Positions 7,760 to 16,443 of a DNA stretch of 64,000 bases are shown here, piece after piece. Below the pieces are notes generated by a model. That model saw nothing but the letters and a program-made list of their open reading frames with translations, was not told the DNA's origin and made no database searches. Source of the DNA: Lacticaseibacillus jixianensis (GTDB lineage Bacteria > Bacillota > Bacilli > Lactobacillales > Lactobacillaceae); the NCBI RefSeq assembly GCF_003946485.1, contig NZ_RHOJ01000004.1, positions 1-64,000 of the forward strand, read 5' to 3'. Each line of letters begins with the position of its first letter. Position 1 is the stretch's first letter. The position numbers and the translations under genes are program-made.

Positions 7760-9880
7760 TTAGGCCTCTTCCAAAGCAGCCAGGGTCGCGGCGTTTTCGG
7801 TGTAGTTCACGATCTGCGACAGGCGCTGCGCGGTGCCGGTGGTGATGTGGCCCTGCTCCAGCAGGTCGTGGATCGCCGTGCGCTCGGCCGCAAGCGCCAA
7901 GGTGCGCAGTCGCGCCATTTCCTGCTCGTACTGCACCGACTTGTGCGCACGGTTGGCATTCGCCTTGGCCGTCGCGATCCGGCCGCGGTACTGCACAATC
8001 AGCGCGTAAATCACCTGCCGGTTGAACTGGCGCTTGCGGTGCTCCGGCTGCCGCAGGTACTCGCTGAGCGTCTTTAGGCCGCCCTTGGCGATTTCTTTTT
8101 CGACAAACAGGCGCTCGGGTTCCCCGGTTTGGCCGAGCCGTTCGGCCGCGACCTTGTGCCACCAGTGCGGCAGCGCCGCCTTGGCGCGGGCGAGCACGTC
8201 CGACCAGGTCAGGCGGCCGTGGTTCTGAGCCATCGCCACCAGCGAGTTCTCGCGGGTGTGCAGCCGGCGTTTGGTCTTCTGGTAAACGCGGTCGCTGACC
8301 TGATTGGCCGCATGCAGCTCTTCCAGCCGCGCCAGCTCACCGGCCACGCCCACCGCGCGCAGGTCGATCTCGTCTTGGACGAACGGCGGCAGCTCGCCGC
8401 TGTCATCCGCCTGCAGATCCAGGCGCCGCAGCAGGTGCTGGTACTCGTCGATCAGATCCAGCACGGGCTTTTGGTTGTCCTCGCGCCGCTCGCCTTCCAG
8501 CTTGCGCACCGCCATCTGATAAAGGTAGCGCTGGGCCTGCGCCTGATCGAGCAGGCGGACGCCGCCCGGGGCCGCTTGCGGCTCGTCGTCGCCGTCGTCA
8601 TCGTCCTCGATCGCCGAGCCGCGCAGCTTCAGCGGCGTGCGGTTTTGCGTCATGATCGGCAGCAGCACCGTTGCGACGATCATCGAAAGCACGATGTAGC
8701 CGGCGGCAATGAACAACATCAGCGCCCGCTCGGGAAAATGCGCACCGCTGGGCAACAGGACGGGAATCGCCAGCACCGCGACCAGCGAAATTGCCCCGCG
8801 CACCCCGGCGATCCCGTTTAACAGCGCCAAGTGCAGGCTGGGCCGGTCAGCCTCGGCCTTTTGCCACGCCGTCAGCCGCATGTAGCCGTAGGTCCAGCCG
8901 ACGCGAATGGCCAGCATGACCAGGTAGACCAGCACGACGTCCATGAGGGCCTGCCAGGTCGAAACGGCCCGGCTTTGAATGGTGGCGCGCATCGCGACCG
9001 GCAGCTCCAGGCCCAGCAGAATAAAAATCAGGCCGTTGAGCACGTAGACGACGATGTCCCAGGTTTTCTCCGTCACGATCCGCAGCTCCGGCAGCGCCGA
9101 GATGAAGCGGTTGCCGCTCGCGTTGGTCAACAGCCCCGCAACCACCACGGCAATGACGCCGGACGCGCCGATCACCTCATCGACCAGCAGGTAAATGAGA
9201 AACGGAGTGATCAGCTGAAGCACCGCGTGCAAAATGGTGTCGTTGATGCCTTGCTGCAGCAGCCACAGCCGCAGGAGGTTGATCAGCCCCATCAACAGCG
9301 CCCCGGCCAAGGCCCCAACGCCGGCGATGTAGACGAAATCGCCGATGGCCTGGGTCCACACGAACGTGCCGGTCATCACCGCGGCGATGCCGTACTTGAA
9401 CCCGATCAACCCGCTGGCGTCGTTGATCAGACTTTCCCCGGCGATCAGGTGCATGAGCCCCGCCGGCAGGTGCACCCGGCTGGCCAGCGACTGGACCGCG
9501 ATCGGGTCCGTCGGCGCGAGGATGGCCGCCAAGGCGAAGCTGGCCGCCAGCGGCATTGCCGGCACCAGCCAGTGCAGGAAGAACCCGCCCAGGAAGGTGA
9601 TGATGAACACCAGCAAAATGGCGTTACCCGCGATCGCCCCGCGCAGCTCCCAGAGCTCGCGCTTGGGAAAGCGCCGGCCGTCGTTGTACAGCAGGGGCGC
9701 CGTGAACAGCAGCATGAACCAGTCCGTTTCCATGTCCAAGCTCAAGCTGAAAAACAGCGCCGCCGCCAGGCCAAGCGCTGCTTGAATCAGGGAGACCGGA
9801 ACGGCCACCAGGTAATGACTGATCACATTGGAGACGATCACCAGTGCGATCAGGAGCAGTACGGCTTCTACAAGCTGCAT
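7760..9880 (-). CDS. Monovalent cation/proton antiporter, CPA1 (NhaP/NhaK) type
   Basis: The 706-residue integral membrane protein has about 12 hydrophobic segments in the first 420 residues. It contains the CPA1 signature LAPTDPIAVQSLASRV and the following GESLINDASG transport-site segment. A long charged cytoplasmic tail of about 280 residues, rich in Arg/Lys/Glu and predicted helical, follows an acidic EDDDDGDDE stretch. It probably exchanges Na+ or K+ for protons in pH and salt balance. Start: ATG with AAAGGAGG upstream, 28 bases after the murB stop, so the two are probably co-transcribed. Confidence 0.92.
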   Translation of the reverse strand: MQLVEAVLLLIALVIVSNVISHYLVAVPVSLIQAALGLAAALFFSLSLDMETDWFMLLFTAPLLYNDGRRFPKRELWELRGAIAGNAILLVFIITFLGGFFLHWLVPAMPLAASFALAAILAPTDPIAVQSLASRVHLPAGLMHLIAGESLINDASGLIGFKYGIAAVMTGTFVWTQAIGDFVYIAGVGALAGALLMGLINLLRLWLLQQGINDTILHAVLQLITPFLIYLLVDEVIGASGVIAVVVAGLLTNASGNRFISALPELRIVTEKTWDIVVYVLNGLIFILLGLELPVAMRATIQSRAVSTWQALMDVVLVYLVMLAIRVGWTYGYMRLTAWQKAEADRPSLHLALLNGIAGVRGAISLVAVLAIPVLLPSGAHFPERALMLFIAAGYIVLSMIVATVLLPIMTQNRTPLKLRGSAIEDDDDGDDEPQAAPGGVRLLDQAQAQRYLYQMAVRKLEGERREDNQKPVLDLIDEYQHLLRRLDLQADDSGELPPFVQDEIDLRAVGVAGELARLEELHAANQVSDRVYQKTKRRLHTRENSLVAMAQNHGRLTWSDVLARAKAALPHWWHKVAAERLGQTGEPERLFVEKEIAKGGLKTLSEYLRQPEHRKRQFNRQVIYALIVQYRGRIATAKANANRAHKSVQYEQEMARLRTLALAAERTAIHDLLEQGHITTGTAQRLSQIVNYTENAATLAALEEA

Positions 9881-9908
9881 CGGCAGCGCCTCCTTTCAAA
9901 AGCGGGGC

Positions 9909-10805
9909 TTAGAGGGCCTCCTCGGTGCCGATGATCCGCACCTCAGGCTCCAGCTGGACCCCGAATCTGGCCAGCACGTTTTTTTGCACGTAGCGGATCA
10001 TCGCCATGTAATCCGTCGCGGTGGCGTGGTTGATGTTGACGATGAACCCGGCGTGCTTCATTGAGATCTGCGCGCCGCCGATCTTGTGCCCCTGCAGTCC
10101 CGCCTGCTGAATCATCGGCCCGACGTAATGCCCCTTTGGCCGCTTGAACACCGAGCCGCACGACGGGTACTCCAGCGGCTGCTTGCTGGCGCGTCGCGCG
10201 TTGAGCCGGTCCATGCGGGCCCGAATATCGGGTTTGGGCGCTGGAGTCAGTTGGAACGTGGCCTCCAGGACCACGTCACCGGTTTCTTGAACCAAGCTGC
10301 GCCGGTAAGCAAACGCCATGGCCGCGTTGTCGTAGTGCCGCAGCTCACCGGCCGGCGTGAGGACGACCACCGCGGTCAAAATGTCCTTGATCTCGCCGCC
10401 GTACGCCCCGGCGTTCATGTAAACCGCTCCGCCAACGCTGCCCGGAATGCCGCACGCAAACTCAAAGTCCGACAGGCCTGCCCGGTAGGCGGCCTCGGTC
10501 GTGTCGATCAGCCGCGCCCCCGCCTGGGCCGTCACCTGATCGCCGCTGACTTCAATGTGGTCCATCGCCGTCAAAATGATGGTCAGCCCGCGAATGCCGC
10601 CGTCGCGCACGATGAGGTTGGACGCATTGCCGATCACCGTGAGCGGCAGGCCTTCCTCATCGGCGTACTGAACCAGCGCCTGGACCTCGGCCACCGTGTG
10701 CGGAAACGCCAGCTGATCGGCTGGCCCGCCGGTGCGGGTGAAGGTGTATTTACTCAGGGGTTCGTTGTTTAAAATCGTGATGCCATCAATAACGGCTGCC
10801 GTCAT
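9909..10805 (-). CDS. murB: UDP-N-acetylenolpyruvoylglucosamine reductase
   Basis: MurB uses NADPH and FAD to reduce UDP-GlcNAc-enolpyruvate to UDP-MurNAc, the second committed step of cytoplasmic peptidoglycan precursor synthesis. The 298-residue protein shows the FAD-binding part (TRTGGPADQLAFP, VIGNASNLIVRDGG, GIPGSVGGAVYMNAGAYGG) and the type II C-terminal part with the catalytic Ser in PSCGSVFKRP and the final Glu in EPEVRIIG. Start: ATG with GGGAGG upstream. It is divergent from exoA; the 118-base gap holds both promoters. Confidence 0.95.
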   Translation of the reverse strand: MTAAVIDGITILNNEPLSKYTFTRTGGPADQLAFPHTVAEVQALVQYADEEGLPLTVIGNASNLIVRDGGIRGLTIILTAMDHIEVSGDQVTAQAGARLIDTTEAAYRAGLSDFEFACGIPGSVGGAVYMNAGAYGGEIKDILTAVVVLTPAGELRHYDNAAMAFAYRRSLVQETGDVVLEATFQLTPAPKPDIRARMDRLNARRASKQPLEYPSCGSVFKRPKGHYVGPMIQQAGLQGHKIGGAQISMKHAGFIVNINHATATDYMAMIRYVQKNVLARFGVQLEPEVRIIGTEEAL

Positions 10806-10866
10806 GATCTGCCTCCCAGGATTAAATTACCGTTTGATTTTAACATACAAACCCCCGGGTGGCGGT

Positions 10867-10895
10867 TTGAGGCGGACGCCTTTTTCTTATATACT
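10867..10895 (+). promoter_or_regulatory. Promoter of exoA
   Basis: TTGAGG, a 17-base spacer and TATACT lie 29 bases upstream of the exoA start. It is a good sigma-A-type match in an otherwise GC-rich stretch. Confidence 0.65.
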
Positions 10896-10923
10896 GAGGG
10901 CAATACGAACGGAGGCAACCACT

Positions 10924-11691
10924 ATGAAGTTGATCTCATGGAACGTTAACGGCTTACGGGCCGTTTTGAAGCACGATTTTATGACCACATTCAACGCCCT
11001 AGACGCCGACTGGTTCTGCATTCAGGAAACCAAGATGCAGGAAGGCCAGGCCACGCTGGACCTGCCCGGCTACCACCAGTACTTCAACTACGCCGAGCGC
11101 AAGGGGTATTCGGGCACGGCCATTTTCACCAAGCACGAGCCGGTAAGCGTCACTTACGGCATCGGCGTGCCTGAATACGACGACGAGGGCCGCGTCATCA
11201 CGCTGGAGTACCCCAAGTTCTACTTGATGACGGTCTACACCCCGAACTCAGGAAGCGAGCTCAAGCGCCTGGATTACCGCCAGGGCTGGGACCAGGCGTT
11301 TCTCGCCTACACCAAGCAGCTGGCCGCCAAGAAGCCACTGGTTTACTGCGGCGATCTGAACGTCGCCCACCACGAGATCGATTTGAAAAACCCGGCGTCC
11401 AATCACCACAACGCGGGCTTTACGGACGAGGAGCGCAAGGACTTCACCGCCCAGCTGGCCGCCGGCTTCACGGATTCCTTCCGCCACTTTTACCCGGATC
11501 TGACCGACGCGTATTCCTGGTGGAGCTACCGGTTCAACGCCCGCTCGCGCAACGCGGGCTGGCGCATCGACTACTTCGTCGGCAGCGCCGACTTCGTGCC
11601 TTACATGCAGGACGCCAAGATCCATAGCGAGATCATGGGCTCGGACCACTGCCCGGTTGAACTTGAGACTGCAGACTTATTAGGAGACTGA
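10924..11691 (+). CDS. exoA: Exodeoxyribonuclease III / AP endonuclease
   Basis: The 255-residue enzyme of the exonuclease-endonuclease-phosphatase superfamily cuts DNA at abasic sites in base-excision repair. Motifs: WNVNGLRA (metal Asn), QETKMQ (metal Glu), VYTPNSG, GDLNVAHHEIDL (catalytic Asp and Asn), RIDYF and GSDHCPVEL (catalytic Asp-His). The frame is open further upstream, but ATG 10924 has GGAGG at ideal distance and gives the family start MKLISWNVNG. An exonuclease gene follows after one base. Confidence 0.95.
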   Translation: MKLISWNVNGLRAVLKHDFMTTFNALDADWFCIQETKMQEGQATLDLPGYHQYFNYAERKGYSGTAIFTKHEPVSVTYGIGVPEYDDEGRVITLEYPKFYLMTVYTPNSGSELKRLDYRQGWDQAFLAYTKQLAAKKPLVYCGDLNVAHHEIDLKNPASNHHNAGFTDEERKDFTAQLAAGFTDSFRHFYPDLTDAYSWWSYRFNARSRNAGWRIDYFVGSADFVPYMQDAKIHSEIMGSDHCPVELETADLLGD

Positions 11692-11692
11692 C

Positions 11693-12229
11693 ATGGATTT
11701 TATCGCAATGGACTTTGAAACCGCCAACCGCCAGCGGGCCAGTGCCTGCTCCCTGGCCATCGTCGTGGTGCGCGCGGACCGCGTGACGGATTCCTTTTAC
11801 ACGCTGATCGACCCGGAAGCCCCGTTTGAACCGCAAAACGTGCGCATCCACGGCATCACCGCGGCGCAGGTGGTCGGCCAGCCGACGTTTCCGGCGGTGT
11901 GGCCGCACATCCAAAGCTTTTTCACGCCCACGCAGCTGGTGACGGCGCACAATTCGCCCTTCGACGTCTCGGTGCTGCGCCGCACGCTTGAGCGCTACGA
12001 GATCGCGGTGCCCCACTACCAAGTGATCGACACGGTGCGGACGGCCAAGAAGCTGATGCCGAACCTGCCGAACCACCGGCTCGACACGGTCAGCGCGGCC
12101 ATGCACATCCCCCTGGCGCACCACCACAACGCCCTGCAGGACAGCTACGCCTGCGCGCGCATCCTGATCGCCCAGGCCCACCAGTTCGGTACGGCCGCCT
12201 TAATGCCCATGTTAAAGATGACGGCCTAA
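11693..12229 (+). CDS. DnaQ-like (DEDDh) 3'-5' exonuclease domain protein
   Basis: This 178-residue protein is a stand-alone DEDDh exonuclease domain like the epsilon subunit of DNA polymerase III. ExoI carries FIAMDFETAN (metal Asp and Glu), ExoII lies around LVTAHNSPFDVSVL, and ExoIII is HHNALQDSYACA (catalytic His and Asp). It starts one base after exoA, so the pair is one transcript, probably for DNA repair or proofreading. It is too short to be the PolC polymerase itself. Confidence 0.88.
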   Translation: MDFIAMDFETANRQRASACSLAIVVVRADRVTDSFYTLIDPEAPFEPQNVRIHGITAAQVVGQPTFPAVWPHIQSFFTPTQLVTAHNSPFDVSVLRRTLERYEIAVPHYQVIDTVRTAKKLMPNLPNHRLDTVSAAMHIPLAHHHNALQDSYACARILIAQAHQFGTAALMPMLKMTA

Positions 12230-12230
12230 C

Positions 12231-12272
12231 GCAAAACATCCCCGCCCAAGGTTTTGGGTGGGGATGTTTTGC
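12231..12272. terminator. Bidirectional terminator between the exonuclease gene and tsaE
   Basis: GCAAAACATCCCC and GGGGATGTTTTGC are perfect inverted repeats around a GCCC/GGGT inner stem. A- and T-rich arms on both sides allow use by the convergent + and - genes. Confidence 0.85.
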
Positions 12273-12273
12273 G

Positions 12274-12729
12274 TTAAGCGACGTTCAGTGCGGCCAGCAG
12301 CGCCTGCGCCCGCGGGCCAACGGCTTCAAACGTCAAGGTGCGCTTGTTATCATCGAAATCATCCTTGAGAAAATGGATCAGCAGGTACCCGTCTGGCAGG
12401 GCCTCACCTAAGTAATCGGGCCACTCGACGACCGAAACCCCGTCGCCTTCGAAGTATTCTTCCAGGCCCAAATCACCGGCCCCACCGTCTTCGAGCCGGT
12501 ACAGGTCCATGTGGTAAAGCGGCAGTCGGCCGGCCGGATACTCGCGGATCAGCGTGAAGGTCGGGCTTTTGATGTAATCGGTGATGCCTAAGCCGCGCGC
12601 GAGGCCCTTGGTGAAGCTGGTCTTGCCAGCGCCCAGATCGCCGTCCAGCAGCAGCACGTCGCCGGGCGCCAGGTGCGGCGCCACCTGCGCCGCAAACGCC
12701 TGCAGCGCCGTTTCATTATCGAATTTCAT
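12274..12729 (-). CDS. tsaE: tRNA threonylcarbamoyladenosine biosynthesis ATPase TsaE
   Basis: TsaE is the ATPase partner of TsaB and TsaD in making the t6A modification of ANN-reading tRNAs. The 151-residue product has the Walker A motif GDLGAGKTSFTKGLA, then SPTFTLIREY and YHMDLYRLE, typical of the family. A longer frame exists, but ATG 12729 follows GGAGGCGAAGG and gives normal family length. It is followed downstream by the convergent terminator and preceded by array B, then pta and ung. Confidence 0.93.
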   Translation of the reverse strand: MKFDNETALQAFAAQVAPHLAPGDVLLLDGDLGAGKTSFTKGLARGLGITDYIKSPTFTLIREYPAGRLPLYHMDLYRLEDGGAGDLGLEEYFEGDGVSVVEWPDYLGEALPDGYLLIHFLKDDFDDNKRTLTFEAVGPRAQALLAALNVA

Positions 12730-12755
12730 CCTTCGCCTCCAACGATTGATTGGCC

Positions 12756-13020
12756 TAACTGGGCTTCGACTTGGCAACGCGGGAGTGGCTAGCTACGCTC
12801 ACGGCCTCGCCGCCAAGACCAGGCGGCAATGCCATGGGCTAGGCTACCCATCCCGCTAAAACCGCCAAGTCTGCGCACCTTCTAACTGGGCTACGGGTTC
12901 GCAACGCGGGAGTGGCTAGCTACGCTCAGCGCCTCACCGCCAAAGTACGGCGGTAAGGCGCTGAGCTAGGCTACCCATCCCGCTAAGTACGCGAACTCTG
13001 CGCACCTTCTAACTGCTCTG
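12756..13020 (+). repeat. Array B: two long-hairpin units plus a truncated left end
   Basis: Units lie at 12756-12881 and 12883-13008. A fragment, TAACTGCTCTGCGG, at 13010 looks like the start of a third. Unit 1 has outer stem ACTTGGC/GCCAAGT, different from most copies yet still paired, and second stem GCGGGA/TCCCGC. Its right internal loop is TAAAACC instead of TAAGTGC. The array fills the gap between tsaE and pta. Confidence 0.9.
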
Positions 13021-13052
13021 CGGTCCAAATGACTACCGCTATTTTAGCATAA

Positions 13053-14030
13053 TTAATCGATCAGGTTCTGCGCCGCGGTGATCAGGGCCACTTGGTAAAT
13101 GTCCTGCTCGTTGGCGCCGCGCGATAAATCCGAAACCGGCTTGTTCAGGCCCTGCAGGATCGGACCAATGGCCTCGAAGTTGCCGAGGCGCTGTGCGATC
13201 TTGTAGCCAATGTTGCCAGACTGCAGGTCAGGGAAGATGAAGACGTTCGCGTTGCCGGCGACCTTCGACGCCGGCGCCTTAAGCTTGGCCACGGTCGGCA
13301 CGAAGGCGGCGTCGAACTGCAGCTCGCCGTCCAGGGCCAGGTCCGGCGCCTGCTTTTGGGCCAGCGCCGTCGCTTCGACCACCTTGTCGACCTGCGGGGC
13401 TTTTGCCGAGCCCTTGGTGGAAAAGCTGAGCATGGCGACTTTCGGATCAATGTCAAACAGCTTGGCAGTCTTGGCGGACTCAATGGCGATCTCCGCGAGG
13501 GTCTGCGCGTCCGGGTCGATGTTGATCGCGTTGTCCGCAAACAGGTAGCGCTCGTCGCGGCCCCGCTGCATGATGAACGCGCCGGACGTCCGCGAGACCC
13601 CGGGGCGCGTCTTTATGATCTGAAGCGCCGGGCGCACGGTGTCGGCGGTCGAATGCACCGCCCCGGAGACCATGCCATCGGCCTCCCCCATATAGACCAG
13701 CATCGTGCCGAAGTAGTTCGGATCCTTAACCATGGCCGTCGCCTGTTCTTCGGTCGCCTTGCCCTTGCGCCGGTCGAAGAAGGCCGTGGCCATTTGCGGC
13801 AGGATGGCATCCGTTTGCGGGTCGCGAATGATGACCTTGCTCAGGGTGAAACCCTTCTCCTTGGCCACTGCGGCCACTGCGTCTGCCGTCCCCAGCACGA
13901 TCGGCTGGATCAAGCCGTCGGCAGCCAGCCGCACGGCCGCGCCGAGCACTCGGGGATCAGTTCCTTCAGGAAAAACAATGCGGTAGTTCTTGCCTTTGAC
14001 CTTTTGCTCCAAGCTCTGAATTAAGTCCAA
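13053..14030 (-). CDS. pta: Phosphate acetyltransferase
   Basis: Pta interconverts acetyl-CoA and acetyl phosphate, feeding ATP formation through acetate kinase. The product begins MDLIQSLEQKVKGKNYRIVFPEGTDPRVLGAA and has the family's DGMVSGAVHSTADTVRPALQIIKT and FPDLQSGNIGYKIAQRLG segments. I place the start at TTG 14030 because GGAGGG lies 6 bases upstream. The ATG at 14051 would put that ribosome site inside the gene and add seven unmatched residues. Length is then 325 residues, normal for the short Pta form. A cre-like site lies just upstream. Confidence 0.93.
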   Translation of the reverse strand: MDLIQSLEQKVKGKNYRIVFPEGTDPRVLGAAVRLAADGLIQPIVLGTADAVAAVAKEKGFTLSKVIIRDPQTDAILPQMATAFFDRRKGKATEEQATAMVKDPNYFGTMLVYMGEADGMVSGAVHSTADTVRPALQIIKTRPGVSRTSGAFIMQRGRDERYLFADNAINIDPDAQTLAEIAIESAKTAKLFDIDPKVAMLSFSTKGSAKAPQVDKVVEATALAQKQAPDLALDGELQFDAAFVPTVAKLKAPASKVAGNANVFIFPDLQSGNIGYKIAQRLGNFEAIGPILQGLNKPVSDLSRGANEQDIYQVALITAAQNLID

Positions 14031-14053
14031 CGTTATCCCTCCATTAGCCAAAA

Positions 14054-14067
14054 TGTTAGCGCATACA
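14054..14067 (-). promoter_or_regulatory. cre-like CcpA site upstream of pta
   Basis: On the minus strand TGTATGCGCTAACA fits the catabolite-response consensus TGWAANCGNTNWCA with one mismatch. It lies between a possible -10 (TATGAT, 14081-14086) and the pta start. CcpA control of pta is established in Bacillus; here it is inferred. Confidence 0.5.
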
Positions 14068-14114
14068 ACGTTCAGGGTCTATCATAGCAATTTTTTTACG
14101 CGCTCGCACCTAAA

Positions 14115-14798
14115 TTATGCTTCCGGCGTTGCGGGCAGCTGCCAATTGATCGGGGCCTCGCCCATCTTGGCCAACAGCGCGTTGGTCTTCGAGAACGGCC
14201 GGCTGCCGAAAAAGCCGCGGTAAGCCGACAAGGGACTCGGGTGCGGCGACTCGACCACCGCGTTTTTGCTCAGGTCGATGAGCTGTTTTTTGGCCCGCGC
14301 CGCGCTGCCCCACAGGATGAAGACCACCCCGCCGCGGTCCGATAAGGCGGCAATGGCGGCGTCCGTCAGCGTCTCCCAGCCCTGGCCGCGGTGCGAGTTG
14401 GCCTGGCCGGCCCGCACGGTGAGCACCGCGTTGAGCAGCAGCACGCCCTGCTCGGCCCAGCTTTTGAGGTAGCCGTGGCGCACCGGCGGATAGCCCAGGT
14501 CGTCTTGCAGCTCCTTGTAGATGTTTTGCAAAGACGGCGGCAGCGGGATCCCCGGCGCCACGGCAAAGCTGGCCCCGACCGCCTGATTGGGCCCGTGGTA
14601 GGGGTCCTGGCCGAGGATCACCACTTTGACCTGGTCAAACGGCGTCCATTCAAACGCCTGAAAGATGTGGTGCATCTCCGGATAAATGGTTTGCGTCTGG
14701 TACTCTGTTTTCAAAAACTGGTGCAGCCGCGCGTACTCCGGGCCGGCAAACACCGGGGCCAGCACAGTCTGCCAGTCGTTATGAATCAATGTTTTCAT
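14115..14798 (-). CDS. ung: Uracil-DNA glycosylase
   Basis: Ung removes uracil from DNA, the first step of base-excision repair. The 227-residue product carries the water-activating motif [14 protein letters not shown], the [10 protein letters not shown] segment, [12 protein letters not shown] and the DNA-intercalating loop [20 protein letters not shown]. All are diagnostic for family 1. It is divergent from the HAD phosphatase gene; pta follows downstream. Confidence 0.96.
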   Translation of the reverse strand: MKTLIHNDWQTVLAPVFAGPEYARLHQFLKTEYQTQTIYPEMHHIFQAFEWTPFDQVKVVILGQDPYHGPNQAVGASFAVAPGIPLPPSLQNIYKELQDDLGYPPVRHGYLKSWAEQGVLLLNAVLTVRAGQANSHRGQGWETLTDAAIAALSDRGGVVFILWGSAARAKKQLIDLSKNAVVESPHPSPLSAYRGFFGSRPFSKTNALLAKMGEAPINWQLPATPEA

Positions 14799-14884
14799 TC
14801 TCAGCCTCCCGCTCTAGTGTACTCAAGCCGCGCCCGCTTTGCATCCGCTTTTATGGTAGAATTGCGGTGATTGGAGGGAATGTC

Positions 14885-15787
14885 ATGATCAAACTGATCG
14901 CATCCGATCTGGATGGGACCCTGCTCAACGCTGACTCTGAAGTATCTGCAGGCAACGCCCAGGCGATCCGTGATGCCCAACAAGCGGGCATCGAGTTCAT
15001 CGTCGCCACCGGGCGCAACCTGCCGCAGGCCAAGCCCCGGCTGGACCGGCACGGCCTCAAGCCCGCCTACATCACGATCAACGGCGGCCTCGTCTACAAC
15101 GAGACCGGCCAGATCAAGGTGCACGTGCCCCTCGCCAAGGAGCGCCTGCTGCGCGTCCTTGACGCGATCGACGCCGCCGGTTTTTACTGCGAGCTAGTGA
15201 TTGCCGACGGGGTCGTCTCCAATTCCTACACGCACCGGCTGAATGATATGACGCGCGCGATGAAGCACATGCAGCCCGGGCTTACCGCCGCCGAGGCGAA
15301 GGCCAAGGCCGAGGAGCACATCAAGTACCTGTTCACCAAGTACGTCACCGACTACCGCACCTTTCTGGCGGCAGACCCCGAGATCTTGAAGGTCGTGGTC
15401 TTCGCTGATGGCGGGCAAGCGGCACTGGCCCCGCTGAAGCAGCGCCTGCTGGCCTTGGGCGGCCTGGCCGTCACCTCAAGCGGCGAGAACAACTTGGAGA
15501 TCAACGCCGAGGACGCCCAAAAAGGGCCGGCTTTGGCCGCCTACGCCGCGCTCAAGCAGATCCCGATGACCGAAGTGATGGCCATTGGCGACAACCTGAA
15601 CGACGAGTCGATGATCCGGATGGCCAAGTACAGCGTGGCGATGGCCAACGCGGTGCCGCAGATCAAGGCGCTTGCTTGGCGCACCACCGGCAAAAACACG
15701 GACGACGGGGTCGCCCAGGCGATCCACCAGGCCATCCTGCTGAACCAGCAGGAGGAAGGCGGCGAACGCGATGCTGTATTACATTGA
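14885..15787 (+). CDS. Cof-type HAD-superfamily sugar-phosphate phosphatase
   Basis: The 300-residue cytosolic hydrolase has HAD motif I (ASDLDGTLLN, nucleophile Asp), motif II (FIVATGRN), a Lys region and motif IV (VMAIGDNLNDESMIRMAKYSVAMANA), with a C2 cap between. This is the Cof/YidA subgroup that dephosphorylates sugar phosphates or cofactors; the substrate is unknown. ATG 14885 follows TTGGAGGGAATGTC; the longer frame upstream lacks a ribosome site. Its last 17 bases overlap the next gene. Confidence 0.92.
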   Translation: MIKLIASDLDGTLLNADSEVSAGNAQAIRDAQQAGIEFIVATGRNLPQAKPRLDRHGLKPAYITINGGLVYNETGQIKVHVPLAKERLLRVLDAIDAAGFYCELVIADGVVSNSYTHRLNDMTRAMKHMQPGLTAAEAKAKAEEHIKYLFTKYVTDYRTFLAADPEILKVVVFADGGQAALAPLKQRLLALGGLAVTSSGENNLEINAEDAQKGPALAAYAALKQIPMTEVMAIGDNLNDESMIRMAKYSVAMANAVPQIKALAWRTTGKNTDDGVAQAIHQAILLNQQEEGGERDAVLH

Positions 15788-16286
15788 TGCCCTGTCACTG
15801 CATGACTCAGGCATGACCGTGGTCAAAGACGACCACTCCCAGCCTGCATTTATCCTGAACGGCCGCCACGGCCTGACCAACGACAGCTTCAACCTGCACA
15901 CCATCTCCGGCCAGGAGCTCGGCGAGATCCGGCAGAAGACTATGGGCGTGTCGCCGCGCTACGACCTGTTCCTGGCGGGGCAAAAAGCCGGGAGCGTCAA
16001 GAAAATGCTGGGCGTGTGGCACGAGTTCGTCTTCGTGAGCGACCTCAACTGGCTGATTTTCGGCAACCTGCTAGCCAACGAGTACCACATCTACCACGGC
16101 GTCAAAACCGTGACGACGATCGCCGCGGTCGGCGCCGCGACCTCGACCACGTTCAAGATCGACATCGCCGACCCGCGCAACGTCCACGCCGGCCTGCTGG
16201 TCGCGGCCGTGCTCGACCGGTGGCGCTTCGTCCACTTGGCCAACCCGCTGACGCGCGGCAGCCTGGCTTACGGCACGACGGTTTAA
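15771..16286 (+). CDS. LURP-one/YxjI-like tubby-fold protein
   Basis: The 171-residue protein has the pattern of LURP-one-related (YxjI) proteins: an N-terminal strand, FILNGRHGLTNDSFNL, GQELGEIRQKTMGVSPRYDLF, and a C-terminal hydrophobic helix (GLLVAAVLDRWRFV) after DPRNVHAG. The family has a tubby-like beta barrel and is often thought to bind lipid; its role in bacteria is unknown. It overlaps the HAD gene by 17 bases and is translationally coupled. Confidence 0.7.
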   Translation: MLYYIDALSLHDSGMTVVKDDHSQPAFILNGRHGLTNDSFNLHTISGQELGEIRQKTMGVSPRYDLFLAGQKAGSVKKMLGVWHEFVFVSDLNWLIFGNLLANEYHIYHGVKTVTTIAAVGAATSTTFKIDIADPRNVHAGLLVAAVLDRWRFVHLANPLTRGSLAYGTTV

Positions 16287-16345
16287 GCGGGCATTCAAAA
16301 AATGCGCGAGCCACAATCGCCCTAGTCGCGTTCAACAAAGCAACG

Positions 16346-16415
16346 CCCAGACACGCAAACGTCCCGCCACCGCGATTCAAAGAATCGTGATGGCGGGACG
16401 CCTGCGTTTTGGGCT
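16346..16415. repeat. Long GC-rich palindrome between convergent genes
   Basis: GCCCA...ACGCA...GTCCCGCC pairs with GGCGGGAC...TGCGT...TGGGC, with an inner GATTC/GAATC stem and AAA loop. Neither side has a convincing T-run. It could act as a poor bidirectional terminator, or be an old hairpin element. It does not carry the end motifs of the long-hairpin family. Confidence 0.6.
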
Positions 16416-16443
16416 AAAACCGCTTTGTTTCTCAGCCTCTTAC

